The notes under the pieces were generated by a model. The model had not been told where the DNA came from and made no database searches. It saw only the letters and a list, made by a program, of their open reading frames with translations. Source: Sphingomonas_Q fennica_A (lineage in GTDB: Bacteria > Pseudomonadota > Alphaproteobacteria > Sphingomonadales > Sphingomonadaceae). Taken from it: a stretch of 64,000 nucleotides of DNA. Shown piece after piece: positions 33,401-43,969 of the stretch; positions within the stretch are counted from its first letter, which is position 1, and the number at the start of each line of letters is the position of its first letter. Position numbers and translations under genes: made by a program. The stretch is from assembly GCA_036946415.1 (NCBI GenBank), contig JAQIJD010000012.1, forward strand, positions 1-64,000. The letters are read 5' to 3'.

Positions 33401-33924
33401 CGCGCGTCCCCCGGCCGGCAGACCTTGAGCACGCCGGCGATCCCCTCGCCCTTGCGGTCGGCGATGGTGGCGCCGAGGGCCGCCAGCTTGCCGACATCGC
33501 GGCCCGAGAGGGCGGAGAGCGATTGCAGCGCTTCCGATGCGGTGGCGCAGTCGGTGGTCTTCACCTTGTCGGCCAGCAGCGAGGCGATGGCGGGTTCGGC
33601 AAGCTGGCGGATCATGTCCGAATTCATCTCCGCCGGCATCGACTGGCCGAGCAGCTGGCTGAACAGCCGGCCGATCGCGCGGCGCGCGGTGGGCCAGGCG
33701 CTTGCCGCATCGGGGCGGTAGCGATCGGCGAGCTGCCCCGAATAGGTCGAGAGATAGGCGGAGGCGGGCAGCGCCGGGCGGCAGCGCTCGGCCAGCCGCT
33801 CGACCACCGTCGGCAGCGCGAAGGTGACGAGGGCGGCGGCCTCCTCCTTCGGCACGCATTGCAGGCTGGGCTGCGCGGCGGCGGGCACCGCGACGATCAG
33901 CAGCGGGGCGACGGCCCACTTCAC
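33397..33924 (-). CDS. Exported hypothetical protein between ispDF and pncC
   Basis: A 175-residue protein starting at GTG 33924 (VKWAVAPLLIVAVPAAAQ), a short signal peptide. The mature part is mostly helical and holds four Cys in two widely spaced pairs (LQCVPKEE, AERCRPAL, TTDCATAS, KVCRPGDA), which could be disulfide-bonded. It overlaps ispDF upstream (GTGA) and pncC downstream (ATGA), so it is translated with them. I do not recognise a family. Its coupling to isoprenoid and NAD genes gives no clear role. Confidence 0.75.
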   Translation of the reverse strand: MKWAVAPLLIVAVPAAAQPSLQCVPKEEAAALVTFALPTVVERLAERCRPALPASAYLSTYSGQLADRYRPDAASAWPTARRAIGRLFSQLLGQSMPAEMNSDMIRQLAEPAIASLLADKVKTTDCATASEALQSLSALSGRDVGKLAALGATIADRKGEGIAGVLKVCRPGDAR

Positions 33925-35063
33925 AGCGGCGCCCTCACGCTGGCGCTGGCTTGGGCGGCGATGCCCTCGCGCCGGCCGGTAAAGCCCAGTTGTTCGGTCG
34001 TCGTCGCCTTCACGCTCACCTGCGCCTCCCTCAGTTCCAGCAGCTCGGCGATCCGGGAACGGATGGCGGGGCGATGCGGTCCCACCTTGGGTGCTTCGCA
34101 AATGATGGTGACATCGACATGATCGATGATCCCCCCCGCCGCGCGCACCAGATCGCGTGCGTGGACGAGGAAGCGCCACGATGCCGCCCCCTTCCATTGC
34201 GGATCGGACGGGGGGAAATGGCTGCCGATGTCGCCCGCGCCGATCGTGCCGAGCAGGGCATCGGTCAGCGCATGGAGCGCCACGTCCGCGTCCGAATGGC
34301 CCGACAGGCCGTGGTCGTGGGGAATGCGCACCCCGCCCAGCCAGACGTGATCGCCCGGCACCAGCCGGTGGACGTCGTAACCGGTGGCGGTGCGGGGGAT
34401 GAGGGCGGCGGCGGCGCGCGCCTCGGCGGCGGCAAGGTCGTGGGGGTGGGTCATCTTCTCCAGCATCGGATCGCCCGCGACGACGGCGACGGCAAGCCCC
34501 GCGGCGCGCGCGACCTGCGCATCGTCGGTGGCGGGGCCGCCGGTCCAGGCGCGGTGGGCGGCAAGGATCGCGTCGCGATCGAAACCCTGCGGCGTCTGGA
34601 CGCGGACGAGGCCTTCGCGCGGCACCGTGTCGCCCAGCTGGCCGTCCGCCAGCGCCAGCGTATCGACCACCGGCAGGGCGGGGACGGCGCCGTCGTGCGT
34701 GGCGAGCGCGTCGAGCAGCCGGTCGATCGCGTCGTGCGGCACGAACGGGCGGGCGGCATCGTGGATCAGGACGAGGCCCGGCGGCACCGCGGCGAGGCCG
34801 GCGATCACCGAATCCCGCCGCTCCGCGCCGCCGATCACCGGCGGCGGCAGGGTGCGGCCGGCGAGGGCCGCGGCATAATCCGCTTCCTGCCCGGCACCGA
34901 TCACCACCTGTACCGCTGCGATCCGCGGGTGCGCGGCAAGTGCATCGACGGCATGCGCCAGCAGGCTGCGGCCGGCGATCGGGCGATATTGTTTGGGTAT
35001 CTCGCCCCCTGCGCGCAGACCGCGGCCGGCGGCGACGATGAGGGCGGTGACGGTGCGGTCCAT
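33921..35063 (-). CDS. ispDF: Bifunctional IspD/IspF enzyme
   Basis: A 380-residue fusion of two non-mevalonate isoprenoid enzymes. Residues 1-220 are IspD (2-C-methyl-D-erythritol 4-phosphate cytidylyltransferase): AAGRGLRAGGEIPKQYRPI and HDAARPFV. Residues 225-380 are IspF (2,4-cyclodiphosphate synthase): TGYDVHRL, LSGHSDADVALHALTDALLG and GDIGSHFPPSD, with the zinc-binding Asp and His. The fusion is common in alphaproteobacteria. It begins a unit that continues into the exported protein and pncC, and diverges from dusB. Confidence 0.95.
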   Translation of the reverse strand: MDRTVTALIVAAGRGLRAGGEIPKQYRPIAGRSLLAHAVDALAAHPRIAAVQVVIGAGQEADYAAALAGRTLPPPVIGGAERRDSVIAGLAAVPPGLVLIHDAARPFVPHDAIDRLLDALATHDGAVPALPVVDTLALADGQLGDTVPREGLVRVQTPQGFDRDAILAAHRAWTGGPATDDAQVARAAGLAVAVVAGDPMLEKMTHPHDLAAAEARAAAALIPRTATGYDVHRLVPGDHVWLGGVRIPHDHGLSGHSDADVALHALTDALLGTIGAGDIGSHFPPSDPQWKGAASWRFLVHARDLVRAAGGIIDHVDVTIICEAPKVGPHRPAIRSRIAELLELREAQVSVKATTTEQLGFTGRREGIAAQASASVRAPL

Positions 35064-35232
35064 GGCGCCGCCCTCTAGAGCCTGATCGCCGTCGGCGAAA
35101 GCGCGGCGCGCGTTCGCCGATGGCGTGAGTCAGGCGCTCTTCGGGGGCCGCGGGCGGCGGCGGCGTCATCCCCGCCTTGCCGCCGCGGCCGGCGGCGTCT
35201 AGAGCGTTGCCCGTTATTTGAGCAGGTTAAAC

Positions 35233-36231
35233 GTGACGCGACTATCCCCCATCCACATCGGCGACGTGACGATCGATTGCCCGGTGATCCTGGCGCCGAT
35301 GACGGGCGTGTCCGATCTGCCGTTCCGCCGCGCCGTGCGCGGCTTCGGCTCGGGCCTCAACGTCACCGAGATGATCGCCAGCCAGGCGGCGATCCGCGAG
35401 ACGCGCCAGTCGATCCAGAAAGCGATGTGGGATCCGACGGAAGAGCCGGTGTCGATGCAGCTCGTCGGTTGCTCGCCGGCCGACATGGGCGAGGCGGCGA
35501 AGCTCTGCGCCGACCGAGGTGCTGCGATCATCGACATCAACATGGGCTGCCCGGTCCGCAAGGTGGTGAATGGCGAGGCCGGATCGGCGCTGATGCGCGA
35601 TCTGCCGCTGGCGACGGCGCTGATCGCCGCGACCGTCAAGGCGGTGGACGTGCCGGTAACGCTGAAAATGCGGATGGGCTGGTGCCACGACAGCCTGAAC
35701 GCCCCGGCGCTGGCGCGGATCGCCGAGGATCTGGGCGTCAGGATGGTCACCGTCCACGGCCGCACCCGCAACCAGATGTACAAGGGCTCGGCCGACTGGC
35801 GGTTCGTCGCGAGCGTGAAGCAGGCGGTGTCGATCCCCGTGATCGTCAACGGCGACATCTGCACGATCGAGGATGCCGAGGCCGCGCTCGACCAGTCCGG
35901 GGCGGACGGGGTGATGATCGGCCGCGGCGCCTATGGCCGGCCGTGGTTCCTGTCGCAGGTGATGCGCTGGGCGGAGACCGGAGAGGCTCCGGCCGATCCG
36001 GGTATCGATCAGCAATATGCCATCATCACGAGGCATTACGATGAGATGCTGAGCCTCTACGGCAAGGCGGTGGGCGTCAACATGGCGCGCAAGCATCTCG
36101 GCTGGTATACCAAGGGCCTGCCCGGATCGGCCGAGTTCAGAAACCGTGTGAACCAGCAGCCCGATCATCGCGTGGTGCAGGCGATGCTCGACGAATTCTA
36201 CCGCCCCTGGCGCATGGCGGCCGCGGCGTGA
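35233..36231 (+). CDS. dusB: tRNA-dihydrouridine synthase (NifR3 type)
   Basis: A 332-residue flavoprotein that reduces uridines in tRNA D-loops. Family signatures are VILAPMTGVSDLPFRR, DINMGCPVRKVV (catalytic Cys), KMRMGW, VHGRTR and GVMIGRGAYGRPW. GTG 35233 is preferred: an AGCAGGT ribosome-like site precedes it, and TTG 35218 is the alternative. It begins the nifR3-ntrB-ntrC arrangement well known in alphaproteobacteria. Its stop overlaps ntrB (GTGA). Confidence 0.93.
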   Translation: MTRLSPIHIGDVTIDCPVILAPMTGVSDLPFRRAVRGFGSGLNVTEMIASQAAIRETRQSIQKAMWDPTEEPVSMQLVGCSPADMGEAAKLCADRGAAIIDINMGCPVRKVVNGEAGSALMRDLPLATALIAATVKAVDVPVTLKMRMGWCHDSLNAPALARIAEDLGVRMVTVHGRTRNQMYKGSADWRFVASVKQAVSIPVIVNGDICTIEDAEAALDQSGADGVMIGRGAYGRPWFLSQVMRWAETGEAPADPGIDQQYAIITRHYDEMLSLYGKAVGVNMARKHLGWYTKGLPGSAEFRNRVNQQPDHRVVQAMLDEFYRPWRMAAAA

Positions 36232-37333
36232 GCCGTGGCGGGCGGCGGTCCGGGCCGGACACGCCGGGCATGGCGGAACTGGTGGCGGCGCTGCCGACGC
36301 CGCTGCTGGCGATCGACGCGACCGGCCGCGTCACCGAGGTGAACCCGGCGGCGGAGGCGCATCTGAACCTCGCCCGCGCCGCGATCATCGGCCGCGACAT
36401 CCACGATCTGATCGGCCCGGCGCTGAGCTCGATGGAGGCCGACGCGCGCTTCGCCGCCTACGACATCGCGCTCGACCTGCCCGGCGGCCGCCACCAGCGC
36501 GCGGACCTGACGGTGGCGCCGCTGCCCGACCGGCCGGGTTCGCGCCTGCTGACGATTCACGCCCAGCCGCCCGTCCACCTGCGCGCACCCCGCACCGGCC
36601 GCGAAGGCGGCACGCTGACGGCGATCGGTGCGGCGGCGATGCTGGCGCACGAGATCAAGAACCCGCTGTCCAGCATCCGCGGCGCGGCGCAGCTGCTGGA
36701 ATCGAGCGTCGGTGCGGATGGCGAGGATCTGACCAAGTTGATCTGCGCCGAGGTCGATCGCGTCGCCGCGCTGATCGACCGGATGGAGGGCTTCACCGAT
36801 ACCCGTCCGCTCGAACTCAGCCCGCAGAACATCCACTCGATCCTGGATCACGCCCGGCAGGTCGCGCTGAAGGGCTTCGCCGAGGGGTTCACCATCCGCG
36901 AACTCTACGATCCGTCGCTGCCGCCCGTCCTCGCCCACCGCGATTCGCTGATCCAGGTGCTCATCAACCTGATGAAGAACGCGGCCGAGGCGATGCGCGG
37001 CGCGGGCATGACCGAAGGAACCATCACCTTGACCACCGCCTATCGCCACGGCGTCCGCCGGGTGACGGGGCCGGGCCACAATGGCCTCGCCCGATCGCTG
37101 CCGATCGAGGTGGGGGTGATCGACGAGGGGCCGGGCGCCCCGCCCGAGATCGCCGACCATCTGTTCGATCCGTTCGTCAGCTCCAAGCGCAGTTCGGGCG
37201 GCCTCGGCCTCGCGCTCGTCGAGAAGCTGGTCGCCGATCATGGCGGGATGGTGGAATATGTGCGCGACGGCGTTCCGCCGATGACGCGCTTCCGCATCCT
37301 GCTGCCGCGCGCCGCCGCCGGGCTGGCGCCGCA

Positions 37334-37337
<4 letters not shown>
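36228..37337 (+). CDS. ntrB: Nitrogen regulation sensor kinase NtrB
   Basis: A 369-residue cytoplasmic histidine kinase. An N-terminal PAS domain (LPTPLLAIDATGRVTEVNPA) precedes the H box AHEIKNPLSSIRG (His141) and the ATPase core with LMKNAAEAM, VIDEGPGAP and SSGGLGLALVEKLV. It phosphorylates NtrC according to PII-reported nitrogen status. The GTG start overlaps dusB and the stop overlaps ntrC, so expression is coupled. The kinase half fits the family well; the PAS is a slightly short form. Confidence 0.93.
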
Positions 37338-38785
<1,448 letters not shown>

Positions 38786-38852
38786 GCGACGGACGACCGT
38801 TTCCGACGATCCTGTGCTTTACCGGCAACGCAGGCGTGATAGTCTCGCCACG

Positions 38853-41138
38853 ATGACGATCGTGTCCGTCCGCCGCCTGCCGCGGCCGCCGCGCTGGCGC
38901 CGCCGCGCGCTGCTGGGCTGGCGCGCGTTCGGGCGATCCGGCCGGCGGCGGCGGATCGTGCCGCTGCTGGAAGCGGCGAGCCTCCTCTGCCTCGTCGGCA
39001 TGATGGTGATCGCATGGCGCGTGCTGGCGGGCAGCGGCGCGCCGCAGCGCCCGCTGACGCCGCCGATGGTGGCGCTGCTGCTCGTCGCCAATCTCGTCCC
39101 CGCGCTCGCCTTCATGGTGCTGATCGCGCGGCGGCTGGCGCAGCGGCGCGTGCGCCGCTCGGCGCTGGGCGGGCGGGGGCAGCTGCACGTCCGCCTCGTC
39201 GCCACCTTCTCCGCCATCGCCGCGGTGCCGACGCTGCTGGTGGTGATCTTCGCCTCGCTCTTGTTCCAATATGGCGTCGAATTCTGGTTTTCGGATCGGG
39301 CGCGGATCGTGCTGGAAAGCGCCGATCAGGTGGCGCAGGCCTATGTCGAGGAGAGCCAGCAGCGCATCATCGGCGATATCGTGCCGATGAGCCAGGATAT
39401 GGCGCGCGTGCTGGACGAGGTGCCGATCGACGATCCGCGCGTCGGCCCGTTCTTCGCCCGCCAGCTCGTCACCCGCCTGCTCGACGAGGCGGCGATCGTG
39501 GCGGTGGCGCCGGATGGCACGCTGAGACTGCTGGGCGGCGCCAATCTCGACAAGCGGCCGCTGGAGGCGCGGGTGCCGGAGGCGGTGCTGCCCAGCCTCG
39601 CCAACGGCCAGCCGCGCGCCACCAACGTGGCGGGGGATCGCGTGGAATCGCTGATCCTGCTCGATCGGCGGGCCCGCACCTATCTCTATGCGGCGCGGTT
39701 CGTCGATCCGCTGGTGCTGAAGCAGGCGCAGCGCTCCGCCTCCGCGCTCGGCGCCTATCAGCAATTGCTCGCCCGATCGCGCGTGCTGCAACTGCGCTTC
39801 AACATCGCGCTCTTCCTCGTCTCGCTGCTGATCGTGGCGGCGGCGATCTGGATCGCGCTGAAGGTGGCGGACCGGATGGTCGGCCCGGTCGGCGATCTGG
39901 TGCTGGCGGCGCGCGCGGTGGCGGCAGGCGATTTCAGCGTGCGCGTGCCGGCGCGGCTGGCGCAGGACGAGGTCGGCACGCTTGCCGCCGCCTTCAACCG
40001 CATGACCCGCCGGATCGAGGAACAGACCGCCTCGCTGGTCGCCGCCAACCGCCAGCTCGACGAGCGGCGCGGCTTCAGCGAGGCGGTGCTGTCCGCCGTG
40101 TCCGCGGGCGTCGTCTCGCTCGATCGGGAGCGGCGCATCACCCTGCTCAACGCCTCGGCGGTCAAGCTGCTCGGCACGGGCGAAAGCCCGGTCGGCCGGC
40201 CGCTGGCGGAGGTAGCGCCGCCGCTCGATGCGACGATCGCCAGCGGCGAGCGCGAGGCGGTCGTCGCCATTCCGGTGGCGGGCGAGGCGCGGACGCTGGC
40301 GGTGCGCCTCGCCCCCGTCGATCGCGGCCATGTGCTGACCTTCGACGACATCACCGAACAGCTCGCCGACCAGCGCGCCGCCGCCTGGGCCGATGTCGCC
40401 CGCCGCATCGCGCACGAGATCAAGAATCCGCTCACCCCCATCCAGCTCGCCGCCGAACGGCTGCAACGGCGCTATGGCCGCGAGGTCCAGTCCGACCCCG
40501 CGGTGTTCGAGCGGCTGACGCAGACGATCGTGCGGCAGGTGAACGATCTGCGCGGCATGGTGAACGAATTCTCGGCCTTCGCGCGGATGCCCAAGCCGGC
40601 GTTCGCACGCGACAATCCGGTGGAGATCGCGCGGCAGGCGCTGTTCCTGCAAGAGGTGGCGCATCCGGCCATCACCTTCCGCATGGATGCGCCCGATCCG
40701 CCGCCCACCATGGTGTGCGACCGCCGCCAGCTGGGGCAGGCGCTGACCAACATCGTCAAGAATGCGGTGGAGGCGGTGGAGGGCCGCGCGGGCGAGGGCG
40801 GGGCGGGGCGCGTCCACCTGTCCGTCCGGTCCGAAGGCGAACGGCTGACGATCGAGGTGGCCGACGACGGCGTCGGGCTGCCGGTGGAACGGGAGCGGCT
40901 GACCGAACCCTATATGACGACGCGCGCGCGCGGCACCGGCCTGGGTCTCGCCATCGTCCGCAAGATCGTCGAGGAACATGCCGGCACGATCACCTTCCAC
41001 GACAATCCAGGCGGGGGCGCGATCGTTCGGCTGGCGTTCAACCTCGCCCAGCTTGAACCGCTCGCCGACGAGGCCGCCGCCGCGGCGCCCGCCGAACCCG
41101 ACCGCCTGCCCGAACTGACCCGCACGAGGAGTGCCTGA
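38853..41138 (+). CDS. ntrY: Nitrogen-type transmembrane sensor kinase NtrY
   Basis: A 761-residue membrane kinase. Three or four N-terminal helices (around ASLLCLVGMMVIAW, MVALLLVANLVPALAFMVL) surround a periplasmic sensing loop; a HAMP domain, a PAS domain and the kinase core follow. The H box is ARRIAHEIKNPLTPIQLAAERL, with the ATPase motifs IVKNAVEAVE and TGLGLAIVRKIVEEH. It is the partner of NtrX and is linked with nitrogen, redox and envelope control in alphaproteobacteria. ATG 38853 is used; GTG 38775 would add 26 residues and overlap ntrC. Confidence 0.92.
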   Translation: MTIVSVRRLPRPPRWRRRALLGWRAFGRSGRRRRIVPLLEAASLLCLVGMMVIAWRVLAGSGAPQRPLTPPMVALLLVANLVPALAFMVLIARRLAQRRVRRSALGGRGQLHVRLVATFSAIAAVPTLLVVIFASLLFQYGVEFWFSDRARIVLESADQVAQAYVEESQQRIIGDIVPMSQDMARVLDEVPIDDPRVGPFFARQLVTRLLDEAAIVAVAPDGTLRLLGGANLDKRPLEARVPEAVLPSLANGQPRATNVAGDRVESLILLDRRARTYLYAARFVDPLVLKQAQRSASALGAYQQLLARSRVLQLRFNIALFLVSLLIVAAAIWIALKVADRMVGPVGDLVLAARAVAAGDFSVRVPARLAQDEVGTLAAAFNRMTRRIEEQTASLVAANRQLDERRGFSEAVLSAVSAGVVSLDRERRITLLNASAVKLLGTGESPVGRPLAEVAPPLDATIASGEREAVVAIPVAGEARTLAVRLAPVDRGHVLTFDDITEQLADQRAAAWADVARRIAHEIKNPLTPIQLAAERLQRRYGREVQSDPAVFERLTQTIVRQVNDLRGMVNEFSAFARMPKPAFARDNPVEIARQALFLQEVAHPAITFRMDAPDPPPTMVCDRRQLGQALTNIVKNAVEAVEGRAGEGGAGRVHLSVRSEGERLTIEVADDGVGLPVERERLTEPYMTTRARGTGLGLAIVRKIVEEHAGTITFHDNPGGGAIVRLAFNLAQLEPLADEAAAAAPAEPDRLPELTRTRSA

Positions 41139-41143
41139 ACGCC

Positions 41144-42532
41144 ATGGCCCTGGACATCCTGATCGTGGACGACGAGCGCGACATCCGCGAACTCGTGGCC
41201 GGCGTGCTGGAGGACGAGGGCTATAGCGCCCGCACCGCCGGCGACAGCGACGGCGCGCTCGCCGAACTGACCGCGCGGCGCCCCTCGCTGGTGCTGCTGG
41301 ACGTATGGCTGGCGGGATCGAAGCTCGACGGCCTCGAGATCCTCGCCGAGATCAAGCGGCGCGATCCGACGCTGCCGGTGATCGTCTTTTCCGGCCACGG
41401 GACGATCGATACGGCGGTGGCGGCGGTGCGGCAGGGGGCGGCCGACTTCATCGAGAAGCCGTTCGAGAGCGAGCGGCTGCTCCACCTCGTCGCCCGCGCG
41501 ACCGAGACCGACCGCCTGCGCCGCGAGAATGCCGAGCTGCGCCAGACGGTGGGGCAGGAGGACGAGCTGACCGGCACCTCCTCCGCGCTCAACGGCGTGC
41601 GGGCGACGCTCAAGCGCGTGGCGGCGACGGGCAGCCGGGTGCTGATCTCCGGCCCGGCCGGGGTGGGCAAGGAAGTGGCGGCGCGGCTGCTCCATTCGTG
41701 GAGCCCGCGCGCGTCCGCCCCCTTCACCGTCGTCGCCGCGGCGCGGATGACGCCCGACCGGGTGGAGGAGGAATTGTTCGGGGTGGAGGAGGCGAACGAA
41801 CTGGTCCGCCCCGGCCTGCTCGAACAGGCGCATGGCGGGACATTGTTCCTCGACGAGATCGCGGACATGCCGCTGACCACGCAGGCCAAGATCCTGCGCG
41901 TGCTGACCGACCAGAGCTTCGCCCGCGTCGGCGGCACGCGGATGGTGAAGGTGGACGTGCGCGTCGTCTCCGCCACCGCGCGCGACCTGGGGGCGGAGAT
42001 CGCCGCCGGCCGCTTCCGCGAGGATTTCTATTACCGGCTGAACGTCGTGCCCGTCGCCATCCCGCCGCTCTCTCACCGGCGCGAGGACATTCCGGTGCTG
42101 GTCGGCGATTTCGTCGCGCGCTTCGCCGCCGAGCGGCGGGTGCGCACCCCCGAAGTGTCGCCGGATGCGATGGCCGCGCTCCAGGCCTATGAATGGCCGG
42201 GCAACGTCCGCCAGTTGCGCAACGTGGTGGAGCGGACGATCATCCTCGCCCCCGGCGACCGCATCGGCCGGATCGACGTCGACATGCTGCCCGCCGAGGT
42301 GCTGGCCGATCAGGCGCCGGTCGGGGCGGGGGACGGCAGCCAGCGATCGATCATGGGCGCGCCGCTGCGCGAGGCGCGCGAGACGTTCGAGCGCGAATAT
42401 CTGCGCGTTCAGATCCGCCGCTTCTCCGGCAACATCAGCCGCACCGCGACCTTCATCGGCATGGAGCGATCGGCGCTGCACCGAAAGCTGAAGACGCTCG
42501 GGCTGGTCGATCCGCGCAGCGAGGAGGATTGA
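41144..42532 (+). CDS. ntrX: Nitrogen-type response regulator NtrX
   Basis: A 462-residue regulator: receiver with Asp53 (VLLDVWLAGSKLDG), AAA+ domain with Walker A SGPAGVGKE and GGTLFLDEIADMPL, and a C-terminal Fis-type helix-turn-helix (ISRTATFIGMERSALHRKL). The region where sigma-54 activators have GAFTGA reads FGVEEANELVRPG, so the motif is missing. That fits the alphaproteobacterial NtrX proteins that do not need sigma-54. It is 5 bases after ntrY. Confidence 0.94.
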   Translation: MALDILIVDDERDIRELVAGVLEDEGYSARTAGDSDGALAELTARRPSLVLLDVWLAGSKLDGLEILAEIKRRDPTLPVIVFSGHGTIDTAVAAVRQGAADFIEKPFESERLLHLVARATETDRLRRENAELRQTVGQEDELTGTSSALNGVRATLKRVAATGSRVLISGPAGVGKEVAARLLHSWSPRASAPFTVVAAARMTPDRVEEELFGVEEANELVRPGLLEQAHGGTLFLDEIADMPLTTQAKILRVLTDQSFARVGGTRMVKVDVRVVSATARDLGAEIAAGRFREDFYYRLNVVPVAIPPLSHRREDIPVLVGDFVARFAAERRVRTPEVSPDAMAALQAYEWPGNVRQLRNVVERTIILAPGDRIGRIDVDMLPAEVLADQAPVGAGDGSQRSIMGAPLREARETFEREYLRVQIRRFSGNISRTATFIGMERSALHRKLKTLGLVDPRSEED

Positions 42533-42576
42533 CGGGTCCGGCCGATCCGGCCATTCCCCTATCGGGGGGACATCAC

Positions 42577-43338
42577 ATGGCGGACGAGATCGACGAACAG
42601 GACGACGGCGACGATGCCGGCGACGTGACGGGCAAGTGGAGCCATGTGCCCACCGCCCATACCGAACAGCATGTCAATCATTCGCTGACGTCGCGCGAGG
42701 TGCGGGCGGTGCTGTCCAAGATGACGGCGGCGGTCTCGATCGGCGTGTCCCTGACCAGCAATGCCAAATATCTGGCGCTGGCGGGCGTCGGCGGGGCGGC
42801 GGTGCTGGGGGCCGGCACCGCGGGCATCGGCCTGGCGGTGGCGGGCGGGGTGATGACCGCGGTCGGCGTCGGCACCTCGGCCGCCTCCGCCTACAAGACC
42901 AACCGGCATATCGACAATCTGCGGCTGATCCATGCCGACGGCCGCGGCAAGGGCAAGTTCGCCTGCCGCTGCATCAGCCAATATGCGACACCGGACATGG
43001 CGAACGATCACGAGATGATCCACGCGACGGTGCTGCCCTATATCATCGCCAAGAAACGCGCGAAGCTGGGCAAGAAGGCGGCGGGCACCGCCGGCCTGTC
43101 GCTGGCGACGACCGTCCACCGGCTGGGCAAGGCCGCCTATAAGGGGATCAAGGGGACGAAGGGCGTCAACCGGTCCTTCAACGCGCATGTCCTCGTCCGC
43201 CACGCACTGACGCACGAATGCTGGCTGGCTGAAGCGATCATCAGCGAGCTGTTCTCCCCCACCGACTATATCGCCATCATGAACATGAGCTCCGAATATG
43301 CGGGGCCGCTGGTGGCGGGAAAGATGAAGTCGATCTGA
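42577..43338 (+). CDS. Unrecognised membrane-associated protein between ntrX and hfq
   Basis: A 253-residue protein that I do not recognise. It starts acidic (MADEIDEQDDGDDAGD), then has a glycine- and alanine-rich hydrophobic stretch (about residues 66-105, GVGGAAVLGAGTAGIGLAVA) able to form one or two membrane helices. A basic, Cys/His-containing part follows (KGKFACRCISQY, NDHEMIHA), then a Lys-rich helix and a conserved-looking end (NAHVLVRHALTHECWLAEAII). The ATG at 42577 has a GGGGGGA ribosome site. It interrupts the usual ntrX-hfq order in the same orientation. It could be a membrane-inserting or regulatory protein, but nothing here proves a role. Confidence 0.65.
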   Translation: MADEIDEQDDGDDAGDVTGKWSHVPTAHTEQHVNHSLTSREVRAVLSKMTAAVSIGVSLTSNAKYLALAGVGGAAVLGAGTAGIGLAVAGGVMTAVGVGTSAASAYKTNRHIDNLRLIHADGRGKGKFACRCISQYATPDMANDHEMIHATVLPYIIAKKRAKLGKKAAGTAGLSLATTVHRLGKAAYKGIKGTKGVNRSFNAHVLVRHALTHECWLAEAIISELFSPTDYIAIMNMSSEYAGPLVAGKMKSI

Positions 43339-43474
43339 TCGCCGGCGGCGCCTTGTGCGGCGCCGCAACGGACCCTAGATTTCAAGCCGTCCCCGCGCCC
43401 GGCGGGGACGCACGACGCCGTGGACAGGCGCACATGCGGGCCACGATCCGCCAAGACGAAGGAGGCCGCATCGC

Positions 43475-43969
43475 ATGGCCGACAAGCCGAACAACCTTCA
43501 GGATATTTTCCTCAACACCCTGCGCAAGGGCAAGGTGCCCGTCACGATGTTCCTCGTGAAGGGCGTGAAATTGCAGGGGATCATCACCTGGTTCGACAAT
43601 TTCTCGGTGCTGCTGCGCCGCGACGGGCAGAGCCAGCTGATCTACAAGCACGCGATCTCGACGGTGATGCCCGCGCATCCGATGGACCTCGCCGCGATCG
43701 AAAAGGGGTTCGAGGAGAAGAAATCGACGCTGTTGCAGGAGGTGTTCCTCGCCGCCGTGCGCCGCGCGCGCGAACCGGTGACGATGTTCCTCGTCAACGG
43801 CGTGATGTTGCAGGGCGAGATCGCCGCCTACGACCTGTTCTGCATGCTGCTGCGGCGCGATGGCATGAGCCAGCTCGTCTACAAGCACGCCATCTCCACC
43901 GTCCAGCCGGCCAGCCCGGTCAACCTCCAGGGGGACGGGGACGACGAGGACGAGGGGGACGATAGTTGA
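43475..43969 (+). CDS. hfq: Hfq with two tandem Sm-like domains
   Basis: The 164-residue protein contains two complete Hfq domains. Domain 1 is residues 7-66 and domain 2 residues 86-145, joined by a charged 20-residue linker, and an acidic tail (GDGDDEDEGDD) ends it. Both have the Hfq core, KLQG or MLQG, and YKHAIS with Tyr-Lys-His (57-59 and 136-138) for U-rich RNA. Domain 1 keeps LQD and KGVKLQG; domain 2 has LQE, NGVMLQG and an arginine rim (AVRRARE). Three such chains could form a six-domain ring. It precedes hflX (TTGA overlap), the standard neighbour. Typical Hfq is about 80-100 residues. Confidence 0.95.
   Translation: MADKPNNLQDIFLNTLRKGKVPVTMFLVKGVKLQGIITWFDNFSVLLRRDGQSQLIYKHAISTVMPAHPMDLAAIEKGFEEKKSTLLQEVFLAAVRRAREPVTMFLVNGVMLQGEIAAYDLFCMLLRRDGMSQLVYKHAISTVQPASPVNLQGDGDDEDEGDDS

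Noticed and set aside
43475..43969. Tandem Hfq as an assembly duplication
   Set aside because: The two domains differ at many residues (KLQG versus MLQG, TLRKGK versus AVRRARE), so they are old, diverged copies.
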